A DNA stretch of 46,649 nt from Candidatus Moranbacteria bacterium CG_4_9_14_3_um_filter_44_28 (GCA_002790655.1 PFVO01000024.1:433-47081), one strand, 5' to 3'; counted from the first letter of the stretch, positions 1 through 9,245 are shown. The notes: a model not told the origin generated them from the sequence alone. Numbers and translations are program-made.

Positions 1-240
1 GAAGCCCAGGGTATGGGAATGAAGATGATTGAATTCGCCAATTCCATTCCGGAAATTGTGAGCGAAATGGTCGTCCAGACTCTCACCAATCTCATTAACT
101 ACGGCATCAAGCAAATCACCGATCCGATTGACCGCTCCATCATGCAGTTCCACAATCAGGTCGGCACCCAAATCTGGAACGCCCAAAACCAAGTTCAGCA
201 GGGGGCGCGGGAGAATATATATTTCAACAAAAAGAGATAG
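1..240 (+). CDS. 3' end of an unknown gene (partial)
   Basis: The reading frame is open from the first base and stops at the TAG at 238-240, so this is the C-terminal ~79 residues of a gene that begins before the window. Internal ATGs at 13 and 19 could serve as starts, but no convincing ribosome binding site precedes them. The peptide is a mixed amphipathic and polar segment without a membrane-length hydrophobic run; it ends in a basic NKKR. I do not recognise a family. It points towards the T4SS-like cluster and may belong to it, but a terminator and a separate promoter follow, so it is probably the last gene of a different transcript. Confidence 0.5.
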   Translation, partial: EAQGMGMKMIEFANSIPEIVSEMVVQTLTNLINYGIKQITDPIDRSIMQFHNQVGTQIWNAQNQVQQGARENIYFNKKR

Positions 241-299
241 TCCGTCATTTATTGTCAGCTCAAATGCCTAAAAACCGCTTTTTTAAGCAATTTTTTCCC

Positions 300-324
300 A
301 AAGCCACTTCTAGTGTGGCTTTTT
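300..324 (+). terminator. Rho-independent terminator
   Basis: An 8-bp stem, AAAGCCAC pairing with GTGGCTTT around a 7-base loop, is followed by a T-run. It lies about 60 bases after the stop of the first partial gene and just before the next promoter. Confidence 0.7.
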
Positions 325-329
325 AGCTC

Positions 330-373
330 TTGACAATTTCTTTTAAAATACTAAAATAGGGATACAAATCCCT
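330..373 (+). promoter_or_regulatory. Promoter with adjacent inverted repeat
   Basis: TTGACA at 330-335 is separated by 16 bases from TAAAAT at 352-357, a good sigma-70-type promoter. Immediately downstream, AGGGAT-ACAA-ATCCCT (358-373) is a perfect 6-bp inverted repeat placed where an operator would sit. The nonamer TACTAAAAT occurs twice (349-357 and 380-388), the second copy running into the ATG at 388. This suggests regulated, possibly autoregulated, expression of the downstream ATPase. Confidence 0.6.
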
Positions 374-387
374 AAATTAGTACTAAA

Positions 388-1518
388 ATGTTCAGTCGAA
401 TCCCAAAACTAAAGATTAAGCGTGATTTTTTCAAAGGCAAGGCAATTATTATCGCTGGAGCCAGACAGACGGGAAAAACGACTTTAGCCGAAGAAATCAT
501 CGATGAGTTTGAACTCAAAACAAAGTACTTCAACTGCGATAACCCTGACGAGCGCAGTCTTTTGTCTAACAAGAATTTGGAGTTTCTGAAAAATATTGTC
601 GGGAACGCAAAGATCGTTTTTATTGACGAGGGGCAGAAAGTACCGACTATCGGACAAACCTTGAAACTGCTTGTTGACCACTATGGCAAAACAAAACAAA
701 TCCTTGTCACCGGATCATCGGGTTTTAATTTGCTCTATAAAACTGAAGAAACGCTAACAGGCAGAAAAATCGTTTATTTTCTTTATCCCTTGAGCCTCGA
801 GGAGCTGCATCCGGACAAAGATCTTCTTGGAGCCATAAAAACAATGGAGCAACGCCTTATATTCGGCGGCTACCCCGAAATTGCGAGTCTGTCTTCCGCT
901 GAAGAAAAAACAAACCGGCTGAAACAGCTTGCTTCCAGCTATTTATATCAAGATATTCTTGAATTTCAGCAAGTGAAAAATTCTTCAGTGATTCTCAATC
1001 TCCTGAAAGCTTTGGCTTTTCAAATCGGATCCGAAGTTTCCTACGTGGAATTGGGCAATCTCATCGGCGCCGACAAAAGAACCGCCGAGCGCTATGTGGA
1101 TCTTTTGGAAAAAAACTTCATAATTTTCAAGCTGGGACCTTATTTCACCAACAAGCGCAAAGAAATTTCCAAAATGAAAAAAATATATTTCTGGGACTTG
1201 GGGATTCGAAACACAGTTATTAATAATCTTAATTTCCTCGAAAATCGAAACGACGTCGGTCTTCTTTGGGAAAATTTTGCCGTTTCCGAACGGCTAAAGT
1301 TCCAGAGCTATCACCGGATTTACGCCAATAATTATTTTTTCCGGACTTATGGCGGTTCGGAAGTGGATCTGGTCGAAGAACGGGAAGGAAAATTATTTGG
1401 CTTTGAATTTAAATGGAGCGAGAAAAAACGGGAGAAAGCGCCCGCTCCGTGGGCAAAATACCCGAACAGCCGTTATCAGCTGATTACTCCTCAAAAAATA
1501 TCCGGTTTTATACTTTGA
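388..1518 (+). CDS. AAA ATPase with DUF4143 C-terminal domain
   Basis: This 376-residue protein has the AAA_14 plus DUF4143 layout. The P-loop GARQTGKT is at residues 24-31, the Walker B motif VFIDE ends at about D80-E81, and a sensor-like LVTGSS lies near residue 106. The C-terminal part (from about 180) carries a winged-helix-like region and then an SEVDLV...GFEFKW segment (D327, E340, K342) that resembles the PD-(D/E)XK-type core of DUF4143 proteins. The family is widespread in archaea and candidate phyla; its role is unknown, though defence or mobile-element links are often proposed. It is a single-gene unit with its own promoter, and the next gene has a separate promoter. ATPase family certain, nuclease-like reading plausible, function unknown. 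Confidence 0.85.
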   Translation: MFSRIPKLKIKRDFFKGKAIIIAGARQTGKTTLAEEIIDEFELKTKYFNCDNPDERSLLSNKNLEFLKNIVGNAKIVFIDEGQKVPTIGQTLKLLVDHYGKTKQILVTGSSGFNLLYKTEETLTGRKIVYFLYPLSLEELHPDKDLLGAIKTMEQRLIFGGYPEIASLSSAEEKTNRLKQLASSYLYQDILEFQQVKNSSVILNLLKALAFQIGSEVSYVELGNLIGADKRTAERYVDLLEKNFIIFKLGPYFTNKRKEISKMKKIYFWDLGIRNTVINNLNFLENRNDVGLLWENFAVSERLKFQSYHRIYANNYFFRTYGGSEVDLVEEREGKLFGFEFKWSEKKREKAPAPWAKYPNSRYQLITPQKISGFIL

Positions 1519-1522
1519 AAGC

Positions 1523-1552
1523 TTGGGTAGCCTGGCTATTTTATGGTATAAT
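1523..1552 (+). promoter_or_regulatory. Likely promoter of the T4SS-like cluster
   Basis: TATAAT at 1547-1552 is a perfect -10 box; TTGGGT at 1523-1528 with an 18-base spacer is a weak -35. It leaves a leader of roughly 80 bases before the GTG at 1641. It is the only good promoter seen ahead of the long run of plus-strand genes to 15044. Confidence 0.5.
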
Positions 1553-1640
1553 TCGGTCAACCAAACCAGCGGGGCGGATGCCAGTCGCCGATTTTGGTAT
1601 ATTGGCGTAAATAAAACGCGGAAAGCATAAAAAACAAAAC

Positions 1641-4025
1641 GTGATTAATCAAAAATCATCTTCAAAAATCTTTGGATTTTCAAAAACAAAACCGCTTGCC
1701 CGAAACGCTTTTCGCCATAGGCGGAAGAGATGGGTGGGGGTTTTAGTGATATGTCTTTTCGTGTTTCCTTGTACCTCTTGTTTTGCAAAATTTACGATGA
1801 CACCAGAGCAGAAAATTACTTTTAGTCAGGCTCTACAACAGCAGAACGAAAACAGTGGTTTATCTCCCTATACATCTCAAAAATTAGATAAAATTATACA
1901 GAATTACGAAAATAGCTCTCAATTTTCTTCCTTCGATGCAGCTTTGAAGGCAGTAAATGATAATAGCGCGGCAGAAAGATTGGTTAATAGCGCCAATGTG
2001 GGAGCATACGCGGCAAGATCACAAGGTGAAAACTGGGCTGTTTCTACTTTTTTCGCTCCGATAATAGCCGCATTATATGTAATTGCAACGTTTCTAAAAT
2101 ATTTCGTGGGCTTTGCCGGCAATGTTCTCGACCTCACGCTGAATCCGGCTCTTTATAACTTCACGGGGAGTAAAATGATTACTGTCGGCTGGTCAGCCGT
2201 GCGGGACGTCTGCAATCTTTTTTTCCTTCTGGCCCTTCTTTTCATCGCTTTCTGCACCATTCTTCAAATCCCCAAATATCACGCCCGAAAAACGCTTCTG
2301 ACGCTCATTATAATGGCTCTTCTTATCAACTTTTCAAAACCTATTGCCGTCTTCATTTTCGATGGCTCTCAACTCCTTATGAATTTCTTCTTAAGTAAAA
2401 TGAGTGCGGGCGGAAATCAAAACCCTTCAATAATGTATAACAGGGCCACTCAGATCGCTGATATACTATATAACAACGTCCAAACATATGCTGGATCGGA
2501 AAGTAGCATTAATCTTGCTGTCCAATATCTCTTCGCGATTGTTTTCCTTTTTATGCTGATGGTAGCATATATCGTGATCGGCATATTTTTGTTAATAAGA
2601 ATTGTCGCTATTATGCTACTTATAATCGTCTCTCCTTTTGCTTTCTTTGCTTCAATAATTCCGGATTTCAAAAAAATGTCCTCGAGCTGGTGGGACGCTC
2701 TTTTTAAATATTCCTACTTCGGTCCTGCCGCCGCTTTTTTCCTATACCTAGCAACCGGACTAGCCCAATATCTGCCCGAAATTACAAAACAGGCAGGAGT
2801 AGGTGCATCTCTTGACATATTAACTAAGAATTTCCTTCACTATTCTCTTGTAATTGTCTTCCTCTACGCCTCCATCATTATGGCCAATAAATTCAGCCTG
2901 CAGTTTTCGCAGGCGATTATAAATCGGGCAAATAAGATTATGAAGTACGGAACTGGACTTGCCGGCCTCCAATGGAGCGGGCGCAAACTATGGGAAGGTG
3001 CAAAATACACTGGAAGAGCCGCAGCAAGAGTGACTGATTATAAAGTTCTTGCTCCGCTCGGCGTAAGTCCTAGAGCCCTGTGGCGAGGCTGGAAAAAGGG
3101 CGCCGAAGAAGCGGAAAGGGAGGCTATGGAGCCGGCGGAAGTAGCGGCTCGAGACAGATGGAATAAACTGCTCGGCAGAAAAAAACCACCGGACTATCAC
3201 AAAAACGTTCAGTTTGAATCCGATGTTGATAAGTATATGAAAGAACAAAGAACTATCTCCACTGAAGATAAAGCCTTAATCGGAGTTATTGAAAAACTCA
3301 AAGATGACAAATCCCCAGAGGCTCGAAAAAGAGTGGCCGCGGCGCTCCGCCTCATGTTTGAAAACAACGACCAAAATGAATTCATGAAACAGTATGCGCT
3401 GATAGATAAGGATTTTAAAGAGCTTGGTCTGAAATCAAACAACCCTGAAGATCTTCGAAAGGCACTAGAGTTTATTCTTGGAAGAGCTGGCATGGATAAA
3501 GATCAAACAGGCAGACAATTGCATCAACTCGGAACAATCGCTCTTGGAAAAGGAAACTTGGCAAATTTTGGAATGGCCAGCTTCAACGCAACAACAGGAA
3601 AATATGAAATAAATGACGGAAGAGATGAAAAACACCAACAACTTACGTTTTCAAGAGCAAGGGCGAGAAATATCGATGTTCAAGAAAAAATGAGGCGTAT
3701 GCACTGGAATGCAATCCTTGAAGAAAACGCCGATGGAAGTAGCGGAGGTATCCATCAAACGGGTATGGCTCTTCTTTCTGATATGAAACAGGCAGAAATT
3801 TCCCAACTTAACAGGGCCCGTTCCGACTTCATTGAAAGGATGTATGGAAGCAGACAAAAGATACGAGATTTTGCTGCAGCAAATAAAGAATTATCAGATG
3901 AACAAAGAAAAAATCTTGATAGTTTCGTGAAAAGGATTGAGATCGAATTTAGAGGAACGACAGAAAAAAAAGGGGGGGGTGAAGGTAAACAAACTGCATA
4001 CGACCGCGAGTATTATAATCTTTAG
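1641..4025 (+). CDS. VirB6/TrbL-like polytopic T4SS protein
   Basis: A 794-residue membrane protein read from a GTG start. This start is preferred because it keeps an N-terminal signal-peptide-like segment (basic RHRRKRW, then a hydrophobic run ending near Cys-Phe-Ala-Lys). Residues ~130-450 contain about seven to eight membrane segments. One stretch, with RIVAIMLLIIVSPFAF followed by a conserved-looking SSWWDALFKY, matches the VirB6/TrbL hallmark region of type IV secretion inner-membrane channels. The last ~330 residues are charged, mostly helical and probably cytoplasmic. An A8-G8 homopolymer (3964-3979) lies close to the stop. It heads the cluster with PrgI and VirB4, which supports a role in the inner-membrane translocation pore. 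Family assignment is by architecture and context rather than by a diagnostic motif. Confidence 0.65.
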   Translation: MINQKSSSKIFGFSKTKPLARNAFRHRRKRWVGVLVICLFVFPCTSCFAKFTMTPEQKITFSQALQQQNENSGLSPYTSQKLDKIIQNYENSSQFSSFDAALKAVNDNSAAERLVNSANVGAYAARSQGENWAVSTFFAPIIAALYVIATFLKYFVGFAGNVLDLTLNPALYNFTGSKMITVGWSAVRDVCNLFFLLALLFIAFCTILQIPKYHARKTLLTLIIMALLINFSKPIAVFIFDGSQLLMNFFLSKMSAGGNQNPSIMYNRATQIADILYNNVQTYAGSESSINLAVQYLFAIVFLFMLMVAYIVIGIFLLIRIVAIMLLIIVSPFAFFASIIPDFKKMSSSWWDALFKYSYFGPAAAFFLYLATGLAQYLPEITKQAGVGASLDILTKNFLHYSLVIVFLYASIIMANKFSLQFSQAIINRANKIMKYGTGLAGLQWSGRKLWEGAKYTGRAAARVTDYKVLAPLGVSPRALWRGWKKGAEEAEREAMEPAEVAARDRWNKLLGRKKPPDYHKNVQFESDVDKYMKEQRTISTEDKALIGVIEKLKDDKSPEARKRVAAALRLMFENNDQNEFMKQYALIDKDFKELGLKSNNPEDLRKALEFILGRAGMDKDQTGRQLHQLGTIALGKGNLANFGMASFNATTGKYEINDGRDEKHQQLTFSRARARNIDVQEKMRRMHWNAILEENADGSSGGIHQTGMALLSDMKQAEISQLNRARSDFIERMYGSRQKIRDFAAANKELSDEQRKNLDSFVKRIEIEFRGTTEKKGGGEGKQTAYDREYYNL

Positions 4026-4063
4026 GCCCTAATTTCTTCGTTAGACCGCAAAAAATATTGGAT

Positions 4064-5314
4064 ATGTTCCAGCAAGACATAAGCAAAAAAATTGAAAACT
4101 TTTCTTCGCTTTCCGACACGGAATGCGCTTTGATTTTGCAAAACCATTTCGTTGAAGCTCTTGAGAATGAAGATTCCTATTTTGAATGGGAACTCGTATC
4201 GAAAATAATGGCGATCGGATATGAATTAAGGGAATTCCTCACAAATCTTCTTCAAAAAGCAACTGAAAGAAATATGCAGATAATCGCAAACGCCCCTATC
4301 AGCAATTGGATCAGAGAATACAACCTGAAATTTCCATTGGCGACCAGAAAACCGGATTCTTTTTTCGAATTTGCGACACATGACCCAAGAGTCAGAAATA
4401 TGAACGACAAGGACAGAATTTCACTTATGCGCATTTTACGGATATATGATTATCTTCTCATTTCTCCGCCTTTCGATATGGAAGACAACGCTGTTTCAGC
4501 TATACTTAAATACCGTTTAAGTCCCGAAAAATCACTGGTGGAAATCAAAAAGGAAATCATGAGTTTGATATCTGATTATTCTAGCGATCAGATATCCGCT
4601 TCACGCGTTGGTTCGACAAGAAAAATCGACTTAAAATCTGCTTTGCAACAATTTCCTAAAATTGGCGAACAAACAATTTCGTCATCGCCCTTAAATATCA
4701 AGAGCTTTGATCGCCCCGTCCGCCCCTCGATCCGAAATTGGCTTTATGATTATACTTCCCATCTGGGACAGACCGGGCACAGCTCAATGGATCGGACCAG
4801 TTATCTTTTCCGAAGCGAAAATACACGGAGTCTTGACTCGCCGGAAAGGGAAAAATTGGGTATAATACTGAAGTCGTTTGACGAAAACACTCCGCTTCCG
4901 GTGGACGCAAGCCGGAATGAGGTTGTATTTGAGGATTTGGAGACAAGAAGTAAGAAACTAGAGGGGGAAAATAAGAGGCCTCCTGTTTCCTTGACGCAAC
5001 AGATTGTTCAACAGCCGAAAATGCCGCGAGAGACGTTTATCAAACCATACCCAAAGCCCGGCGCCCAAGAACCGCGAGCTGAAAAACCCGCCGAAAACAT
5101 CTCAAACGTCCGTTTCGCCGAAGGCCTGCCAAAGCCGAAAAGGCCCGTGTCTCAACCAAGTCTTCCTCCTCAACCCCAGACAAAAAGCGCTATCCCCCAA
5201 AAAATAAGTTTCGCCCGCCCGCGGAAGAACATTATCCAGCCAATCGGCCGCAGGCCGCGACCGGAGCCGAAAATAGAAGGAAACGTCGTTGATTTAAGCG
5301 ATAAGAATTCGTAG
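4064..5314 (+). CDS. Unknown Pro-rich soluble protein of the T4SS-like cluster
   Basis: About 416 residues from the ATG at 4064; an in-frame TTG at 4058 would add two residues. No signal peptide or membrane segment is visible. The first ~200 residues are helical and charged. The C-terminal ~150 residues are rich in Pro, Lys and Arg with repeated KP/RP pairs, looking disordered and likely to bind partners or nucleic acid. It sits 38 bases after the VirB6-like gene and before prgI, so it is presumably a cytoplasmic partner of that machine. I do not recognise a family and assign no function. Confidence 0.6.
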   Translation: MFQQDISKKIENFSSLSDTECALILQNHFVEALENEDSYFEWELVSKIMAIGYELREFLTNLLQKATERNMQIIANAPISNWIREYNLKFPLATRKPDSFFEFATHDPRVRNMNDKDRISLMRILRIYDYLLISPPFDMEDNAVSAILKYRLSPEKSLVEIKKEIMSLISDYSSDQISASRVGSTRKIDLKSALQQFPKIGEQTISSSPLNIKSFDRPVRPSIRNWLYDYTSHLGQTGHSSMDRTSYLFRSENTRSLDSPEREKLGIILKSFDENTPLPVDASRNEVVFEDLETRSKKLEGENKRPPVSLTQQIVQQPKMPRETFIKPYPKPGAQEPRAEKPAENISNVRFAEGLPKPKRPVSQPSLPPQPQTKSAIPQKISFARPRKNIIQPIGRRPRPEPKIEGNVVDLSDKNS

Positions 5315-5318
5315 ATTC

Positions 5319-5340
5319 GCCTGCCTGCCGGCAGGCAGGC
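5319..5340. repeat. 22-bp perfect GC-rich palindrome
   Basis: GCCTGCCTGCC followed by its exact reverse complement, five bases after the preceding stop codon. The rest of the 174-base gap before prgI is AT-rich and shows no clear promoter. A related GCCTG word recurs near 5344 and 5456. It may act as a terminator-like hairpin or be a REP-like repeat; there is no T-run. Confidence 0.7.
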
Positions 5341-5488
5341 AATTAGTTGATTAGCCCGCCTGCTTTGAAATGCCTCTGTCCACGTTTGTTATTCCTCGAT
5401 AAACTTATTAGCTTGTTATTTTGTAATCGCTTAGATAATAATCAAAGCATTTCGGGCAGGCATTTATTAGTAGATTAGCATCACACCT

Positions 5489-5902
5489 ATGCACGCAAAC
5501 GTTCCTCAATACGTAGACATCGAAGACAAAATTGCCTTTGGCCTCACCGCGAAACAGCTTCTTTGGATGGGAGCGATGATTGCCGTTCTCGTTGCCGCCT
5601 ACAGCCTTTTTGACCGCCAGTTGTTTTTCATCGTCGCGGTTTTTATCATACTCATTTTTGGGACTCTTACCTTTTTCCGGCCGCAGGGCGTGCCGTTCTT
5701 GACTTTCCTCGGGTACGTTTTGCTGTTTTTCACGAAACCCAGAAATTATGTCTGGAAAAGAATTTTTGAGAAGCCAGGCACCGACATAAAAAAAGCTCGA
5801 GAGCTCCAGCGCAAAAAAATGGAAGTACCGCGATCCAAAAAGAAGCTGCCAACTCAAAGCCAGCTTCGGAAAATCGCGTGGATATTGGATACCAAAAAGT
5901 GA
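5489..5902 (+). CDS. PrgI family protein (VirB3-like T4SS component)
   Basis: A 137-residue protein whose first ~95 residues fit the PrgI family: an N-terminal VPQYVDIEDKI segment, two adjacent membrane helices (about residues 27-46 and 48-65), then an FRPQG motif and a short amphipathic region. The tail is Lys/Arg rich and cytoplasmic. PrgI proteins are the Gram-positive and CPR counterparts of VirB3, which partners the VirB4 ATPase, and VirB4 lies two genes downstream. The ATG at 5489 is followed at once by the family N-terminus, which fixes the start. Confidence 0.85.
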   Translation: MHANVPQYVDIEDKIAFGLTAKQLLWMGAMIAVLVAAYSLFDRQLFFIVAVFIILIFGTLTFFRPQGVPFLTFLGYVLLFFTKPRNYVWKRIFEKPGTDIKKARELQRKKMEVPRSKKKLPTQSQLRKIAWILDTKK

Positions 5903-5975
5903 CAAAGACCAATGACCAAAAAACAATGAACAACAATTATTGATCTTTGATCCTTAGTCATTGACCATTGAAACT
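5903..5975. repeat. Spacer with TGACCA/CAATGA word repeats
   Basis: The gap between prgI and the next gene repeats short words (AATGACCA, AACAATGAACAA, then TTGATC, TTTGATC, TAGTCATTGACCATTG) on both strands, so the two halves can pair imperfectly. A similar TGACCAGTGATCAGTG word pattern occupies the gap at 40669-40718. Intergenic repeats of this style may be mobile or may form mRNA hairpins. Confidence 0.4.
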
Positions 5976-6671
5976 ATGGAATTTCTACATTCAAAAACTT
6001 TAACGAAAAACGAATCTCTCGGCAAGTCCACCCAGGAGTTTGTTGACATTGCGGAGATAAAAGATAATGTCGTAATCCTCAAAAACGGGACTCTTCGGGC
6101 AGTACTTATGGTGTCTTCAATCAACTTTGACCTGAAGTCCACCCAGGAGCAGGAAGCCATTATTGCCGCCTATCAGGGATTTTTGAATTCCCTCGATTTT
6201 CCGATCCAAATACTGGTGAGCACGAGGAAAATAGATATCGATCCCTACCTTGAAATGCTTGGCGAGAAAGAAAAAACGCAAGCCAACGAACTTCTGCGCT
6301 TTCAGATAAGCGAATATCGGGGCTTCATCAAAAATCTCGTGGGTACCGCCAACATCATGACGAAATCATTCTATCTCATCGTTCCTTTCTCTCTCACTGA
6401 AGCGAAAAAGGAAGGATTTTTCAGCCGGATTCAGATCGCTCTCAATCCCAAACAGGCCATGCTGGAACGGCAGATGGAATTTGAAAACTATAAAAATCAG
6501 CTTTGGCAGAGAGTTGACCACATTATGGCGGGACTGGCCAGAACCGGGATTAGAATGGAACCTCTCAAAACAGAAGAGTTGATAGAGCTTTTCTATAATG
6601 CCTATAACCCCAGGGTTTCCGAATCAGCGGAGAAAATCGAGACGGAAAAGCTGGAGCTAAGCAGGGTATAG
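5976..6671 (+). CDS. TraC-like / VirB4 N-terminal-like protein
   Basis: 231 residues from the ATG at 5976; a TTG at 5961 in the repeat-like spacer is less likely. No signal or membrane segment is present. The pattern of a short N-terminal region, then beta-rich ...DNVVILKNGTLRAVLMV... and a helix-rich second half ending in an acidic tail fits the small TraC-like proteins that sit between PrgI and VirB4 in CPR genomes. These resemble the N-terminal domain of VirB4/TraC ATPases. It precedes the VirB4 gene by 26 bases. It likely supplies the N-terminal part of a split VirB4 or docks it to the membrane (inference). Confidence 0.6.
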   Translation: MEFLHSKTLTKNESLGKSTQEFVDIAEIKDNVVILKNGTLRAVLMVSSINFDLKSTQEQEAIIAAYQGFLNSLDFPIQILVSTRKIDIDPYLEMLGEKEKTQANELLRFQISEYRGFIKNLVGTANIMTKSFYLIVPFSLTEAKKEGFFSRIQIALNPKQAMLERQMEFENYKNQLWQRVDHIMAGLARTGIRMEPLKTEELIELFYNAYNPRVSESAEKIETEKLELSRV

Positions 6672-6697
6672 TCTCTACGAACCACGCTAAAACCACT

Positions 6698-8509
6698 ATG
6701 TTTAATCTATTCTCTAAAAAGAAATCGGAATCCCCACCCCCAGATATATCTTCCCCCGATGTCGATAAAGTCTTCCAGGAGGGTGTTGCCACCGTTACCG
6801 ATCTCATCGCGCCTGCGGCTCTCAAAATGAACACCAATTTCATCCAGGTTGGCGAGACTTTCGCCAAGACAATTTTTGTGACCACCTATCCGCGATATCT
6901 TCAAACTGCCTGGTTTTCTCCGATCATCAATCTCGATGTTCCCATAGACATATCCATGTTTGTTCATCCTATGGAAACGGCCGAAGTGATGAAAAGTCTT
7001 CGCCGCTCAATCACTCAAGTGGAATCCCAAATACATCTCGAGGCTGAAGCGGGAAAAGTGCGCGATCCGATTCTCGAAACAGCTCTCCGGGATATTGAAG
7101 ACCTGCGCGATAAACTTCAGCAAGGGACAGAAAGGTTCTTTAAGTACGGGCTTTACATAACCGTTTACGGGAACAGCAAGGAAGAAATGGAGAAGTCAAC
7201 CCAATTTATTGAATCGCTTCTTGAATCAAGATTGGTTTACGTTAAAGAAGCCGTCTTCCGATCGGAACAGGGTCTTGTTTCCACTTTGCCTTTGGCCAAT
7301 GACGAGCTTGGCGTTTCAAACAACATGAACAGCCAGCCGCTTTCAACGACTTTTCCTTTTGTTTCATCGGACCTTTCTTCGGGAAGGGGCGTGCTCTATG
7401 GAATCAACCGGCACAACAACAGCCTTATTCTCTTCGACCGCTTCGAGATGGAAAATGCCAATATGGTCATTTTCGCCAAATCCGGCGCCGGAAAAAGCTA
7501 CGCCGTGAAGCTGGAAATTCTGCGCTCGCTGATGATGGGAACGGAAGTAATCATCATCGATCCGGAAAACGAATACCAATATTTATGCGAAGCCGTCGGC
7601 GGAAGCTTTATTAACATATCCCTCAGTTCTGATTACCGCCTCAATCCATTCGACCTCCCCAAAATTCCGGAAGACGAAGATCCGCAGGATGTTTTCCGGA
7701 ACAATATCGCGAGTCTCATTGGTCTTCTTCGCATAATGCTCGGAAACATCACTCCCGAAGAAGACGCCATTTTGGACCGGGCCATCCACGAAACTTACGC
7801 CGTGAAAGACATTACTCCCGACGCCAATCTGCGCTCTCTTGCCCATGACCGGTTTCCGATTATGTCGGACCTCTACGAAGTTTTGCGAAGTATGGAGGGA
7901 GCCGAGGATTTGGCCACTCGTCTGGAAAAATATACCCAGGGAATTTTCGCCGGTTTCATAAACAACCCTTCCAACATAAGCCTTGAAAATCAGATGGTTG
8001 TCTTCAATATCCGGGATATGGAGGAGGAACTTCGCCCGGTTGCCATGTACGTCGTTTTGCACTTTATCTGGAATGAAATAAGGTCAAAACTCAAGAAGCG
8101 CCTGATCGTCGTTGATGAAGCCTGGGTAATGATGCAGCACGAGGATGCCGGCTCTTTTATGTTCGGAATTGCCAAGCGCTGCCGAAAATATTACGCGGGC
8201 CTGACCACAATTACCCAGGACATCACCGATTTTCTGGCTTCACGGTACGGAAAACCGATCGTCACCAACTCCTCAATTCAGCTGCTCCTCAAGCAGTCTC
8301 CGGCCGCAATAGACGTCGTTGGAGACACGTTTTATCTCACCGACCAGGAGAGATTTATGCTGCTGGAATCAAACGTCGGGGAAGGAATATTTTTCGCGGG
8401 AACAAAGCACGTCGCCATTCAGATCGTCGCGTCGTATTCCGAAGACCAGCTGGTTACCTCGAACCCGGCGGAGATTTTGGAGAGGAAAGAGGAAAGAAAG
8501 AATCAATAA
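6698..8509 (+). CDS. VirB4/TraC family T4SS ATPase
   Basis: 603 residues. The ATPase domain shows a P-loop KSGAGKS (K266, S267), a DPENEY motif shortly after it, and Walker B LIVVDEAW (D/E near 473-474), followed by a TTITQD sensor-type motif and a late QS region with a conserved arginine-finger-like stretch. This is the HerA/VirB4 pattern. The N-terminal ~250 residues are alpha/beta and may contact the TraC-like partner and the membrane. VirB4 powers assembly or substrate transfer in T4SS. Start ATG at 6698 lies 26 bases after the previous stop. Confident family assignment; whether it moves DNA, protein or pilin is unknown. Confidence 0.9.
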   Translation: MFNLFSKKKSESPPPDISSPDVDKVFQEGVATVTDLIAPAALKMNTNFIQVGETFAKTIFVTTYPRYLQTAWFSPIINLDVPIDISMFVHPMETAEVMKSLRRSITQVESQIHLEAEAGKVRDPILETALRDIEDLRDKLQQGTERFFKYGLYITVYGNSKEEMEKSTQFIESLLESRLVYVKEAVFRSEQGLVSTLPLANDELGVSNNMNSQPLSTTFPFVSSDLSSGRGVLYGINRHNNSLILFDRFEMENANMVIFAKSGAGKSYAVKLEILRSLMMGTEVIIIDPENEYQYLCEAVGGSFINISLSSDYRLNPFDLPKIPEDEDPQDVFRNNIASLIGLLRIMLGNITPEEDAILDRAIHETYAVKDITPDANLRSLAHDRFPIMSDLYEVLRSMEGAEDLATRLEKYTQGIFAGFINNPSNISLENQMVVFNIRDMEEELRPVAMYVVLHFIWNEIRSKLKKRLIVVDEAWVMMQHEDAGSFMFGIAKRCRKYYAGLTTITQDITDFLASRYGKPIVTNSSIQLLLKQSPAAIDVVGDTFYLTDQERFMLLESNVGEGIFFAGTKHVAIQIVASYSEDQLVTSNPAEILERKEERKNQ

Positions 8510-8513
8510 ATTT

Positions 8514-9245
8514 ATGCCTTCGGAAAATTATTACAATAATCCAATTGCAGTCCCGCTACAAGCGAATGAAGTTTCGCCGAGTTTTAGGCAAAGAGCAAGC
8601 GATGCCGCTTCTCGCGTTCCCGGAAGAGCCATGTCCGCCTATAACCAAATGTTGCCTCAACATCAAAAAGAAATGCAAAGAAAACTCGGGAATCTTCAAA
8701 AAAGCGCGCCGAAACTCGCCAAAAATCTGGCCAAAGGAAAACCAAGCGCCCTTGTGGGCCTCGCCGGCAATATGCTCCGAAAAATCGACTGGTCGCAGGA
8801 TTGGATGTTTATTCCCTTTCTGGCTTCATTCGCCCTTCTCAAAGATATTTTCGACATCGCCTTTGCCGCTGTTGGCACCGCAACGTCCTTGATACCGGTT
8901 CTTGGCCAAGCTACCGTCGCCGTGGGAATGATTGTCACTTTCGTTGGAGAAATATTGTTGCTGATACTGACCGTCACAGTTCTGGTTCTCACTGGCTCGT
9001 CGCTCAAAAACAGGGGAATGGCCAAATATTTCATCGGTCTATCGGTCGCTTTTATTTCCGAAGCTCTTCCCGGAATCGGGTGGCTGCCGCTAGCTTTCGT
9101 TGAAGTTTTTATCCTGTATGGCTTCGTTCTTTTTGACCGCGCGTTCGAGCAGCCGGCCGCGCAAGCCAGTCAAAGCCAAGCCCCAAGCGCGCCTGCCTAC
9201 GCCGCGGCTGACAGTTATTACAGAGACGAAAAAGCGGCCGCCTGA
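8514..9245 (+). CDS. Unknown multi-pass membrane protein of the T4SS-like cluster
   Basis: 243 residues from the ATG at 8514, four bases after the VirB4 stop. The same frame is open further upstream inside VirB4 but does not encode plausible protein there. The first ~100 residues are hydrophilic, basic and Gln/Lys-rich. Residues ~105-215 carry three to four membrane helices, one with a GTATSLIPVLGQ glycine-rich motif. The tail is Ala/Gln/Pro-rich and ends in KAAA. I do not recognise a family. The position right after virB4 suggests a membrane partner of that ATPase. Confidence 0.6.
   Translation: MPSENYYNNPIAVPLQANEVSPSFRQRASDAASRVPGRAMSAYNQMLPQHQKEMQRKLGNLQKSAPKLAKNLAKGKPSALVGLAGNMLRKIDWSQDWMFIPFLASFALLKDIFDIAFAAVGTATSLIPVLGQATVAVGMIVTFVGEILLLILTVTVLVLTGSSLKNRGMAKYFIGLSVAFISEALPGIGWLPLAFVEVFILYGFVLFDRAFEQPAAQASQSQAPSAPAYAAADSYYRDEKAAA

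Noticed and set aside
8319-8513. Start of the membrane protein gene inside VirB4
   Set aside because: The translated extension is a shadow of virB4; the ATG at 8514 begins a sensible protein just after the virB4 stop.
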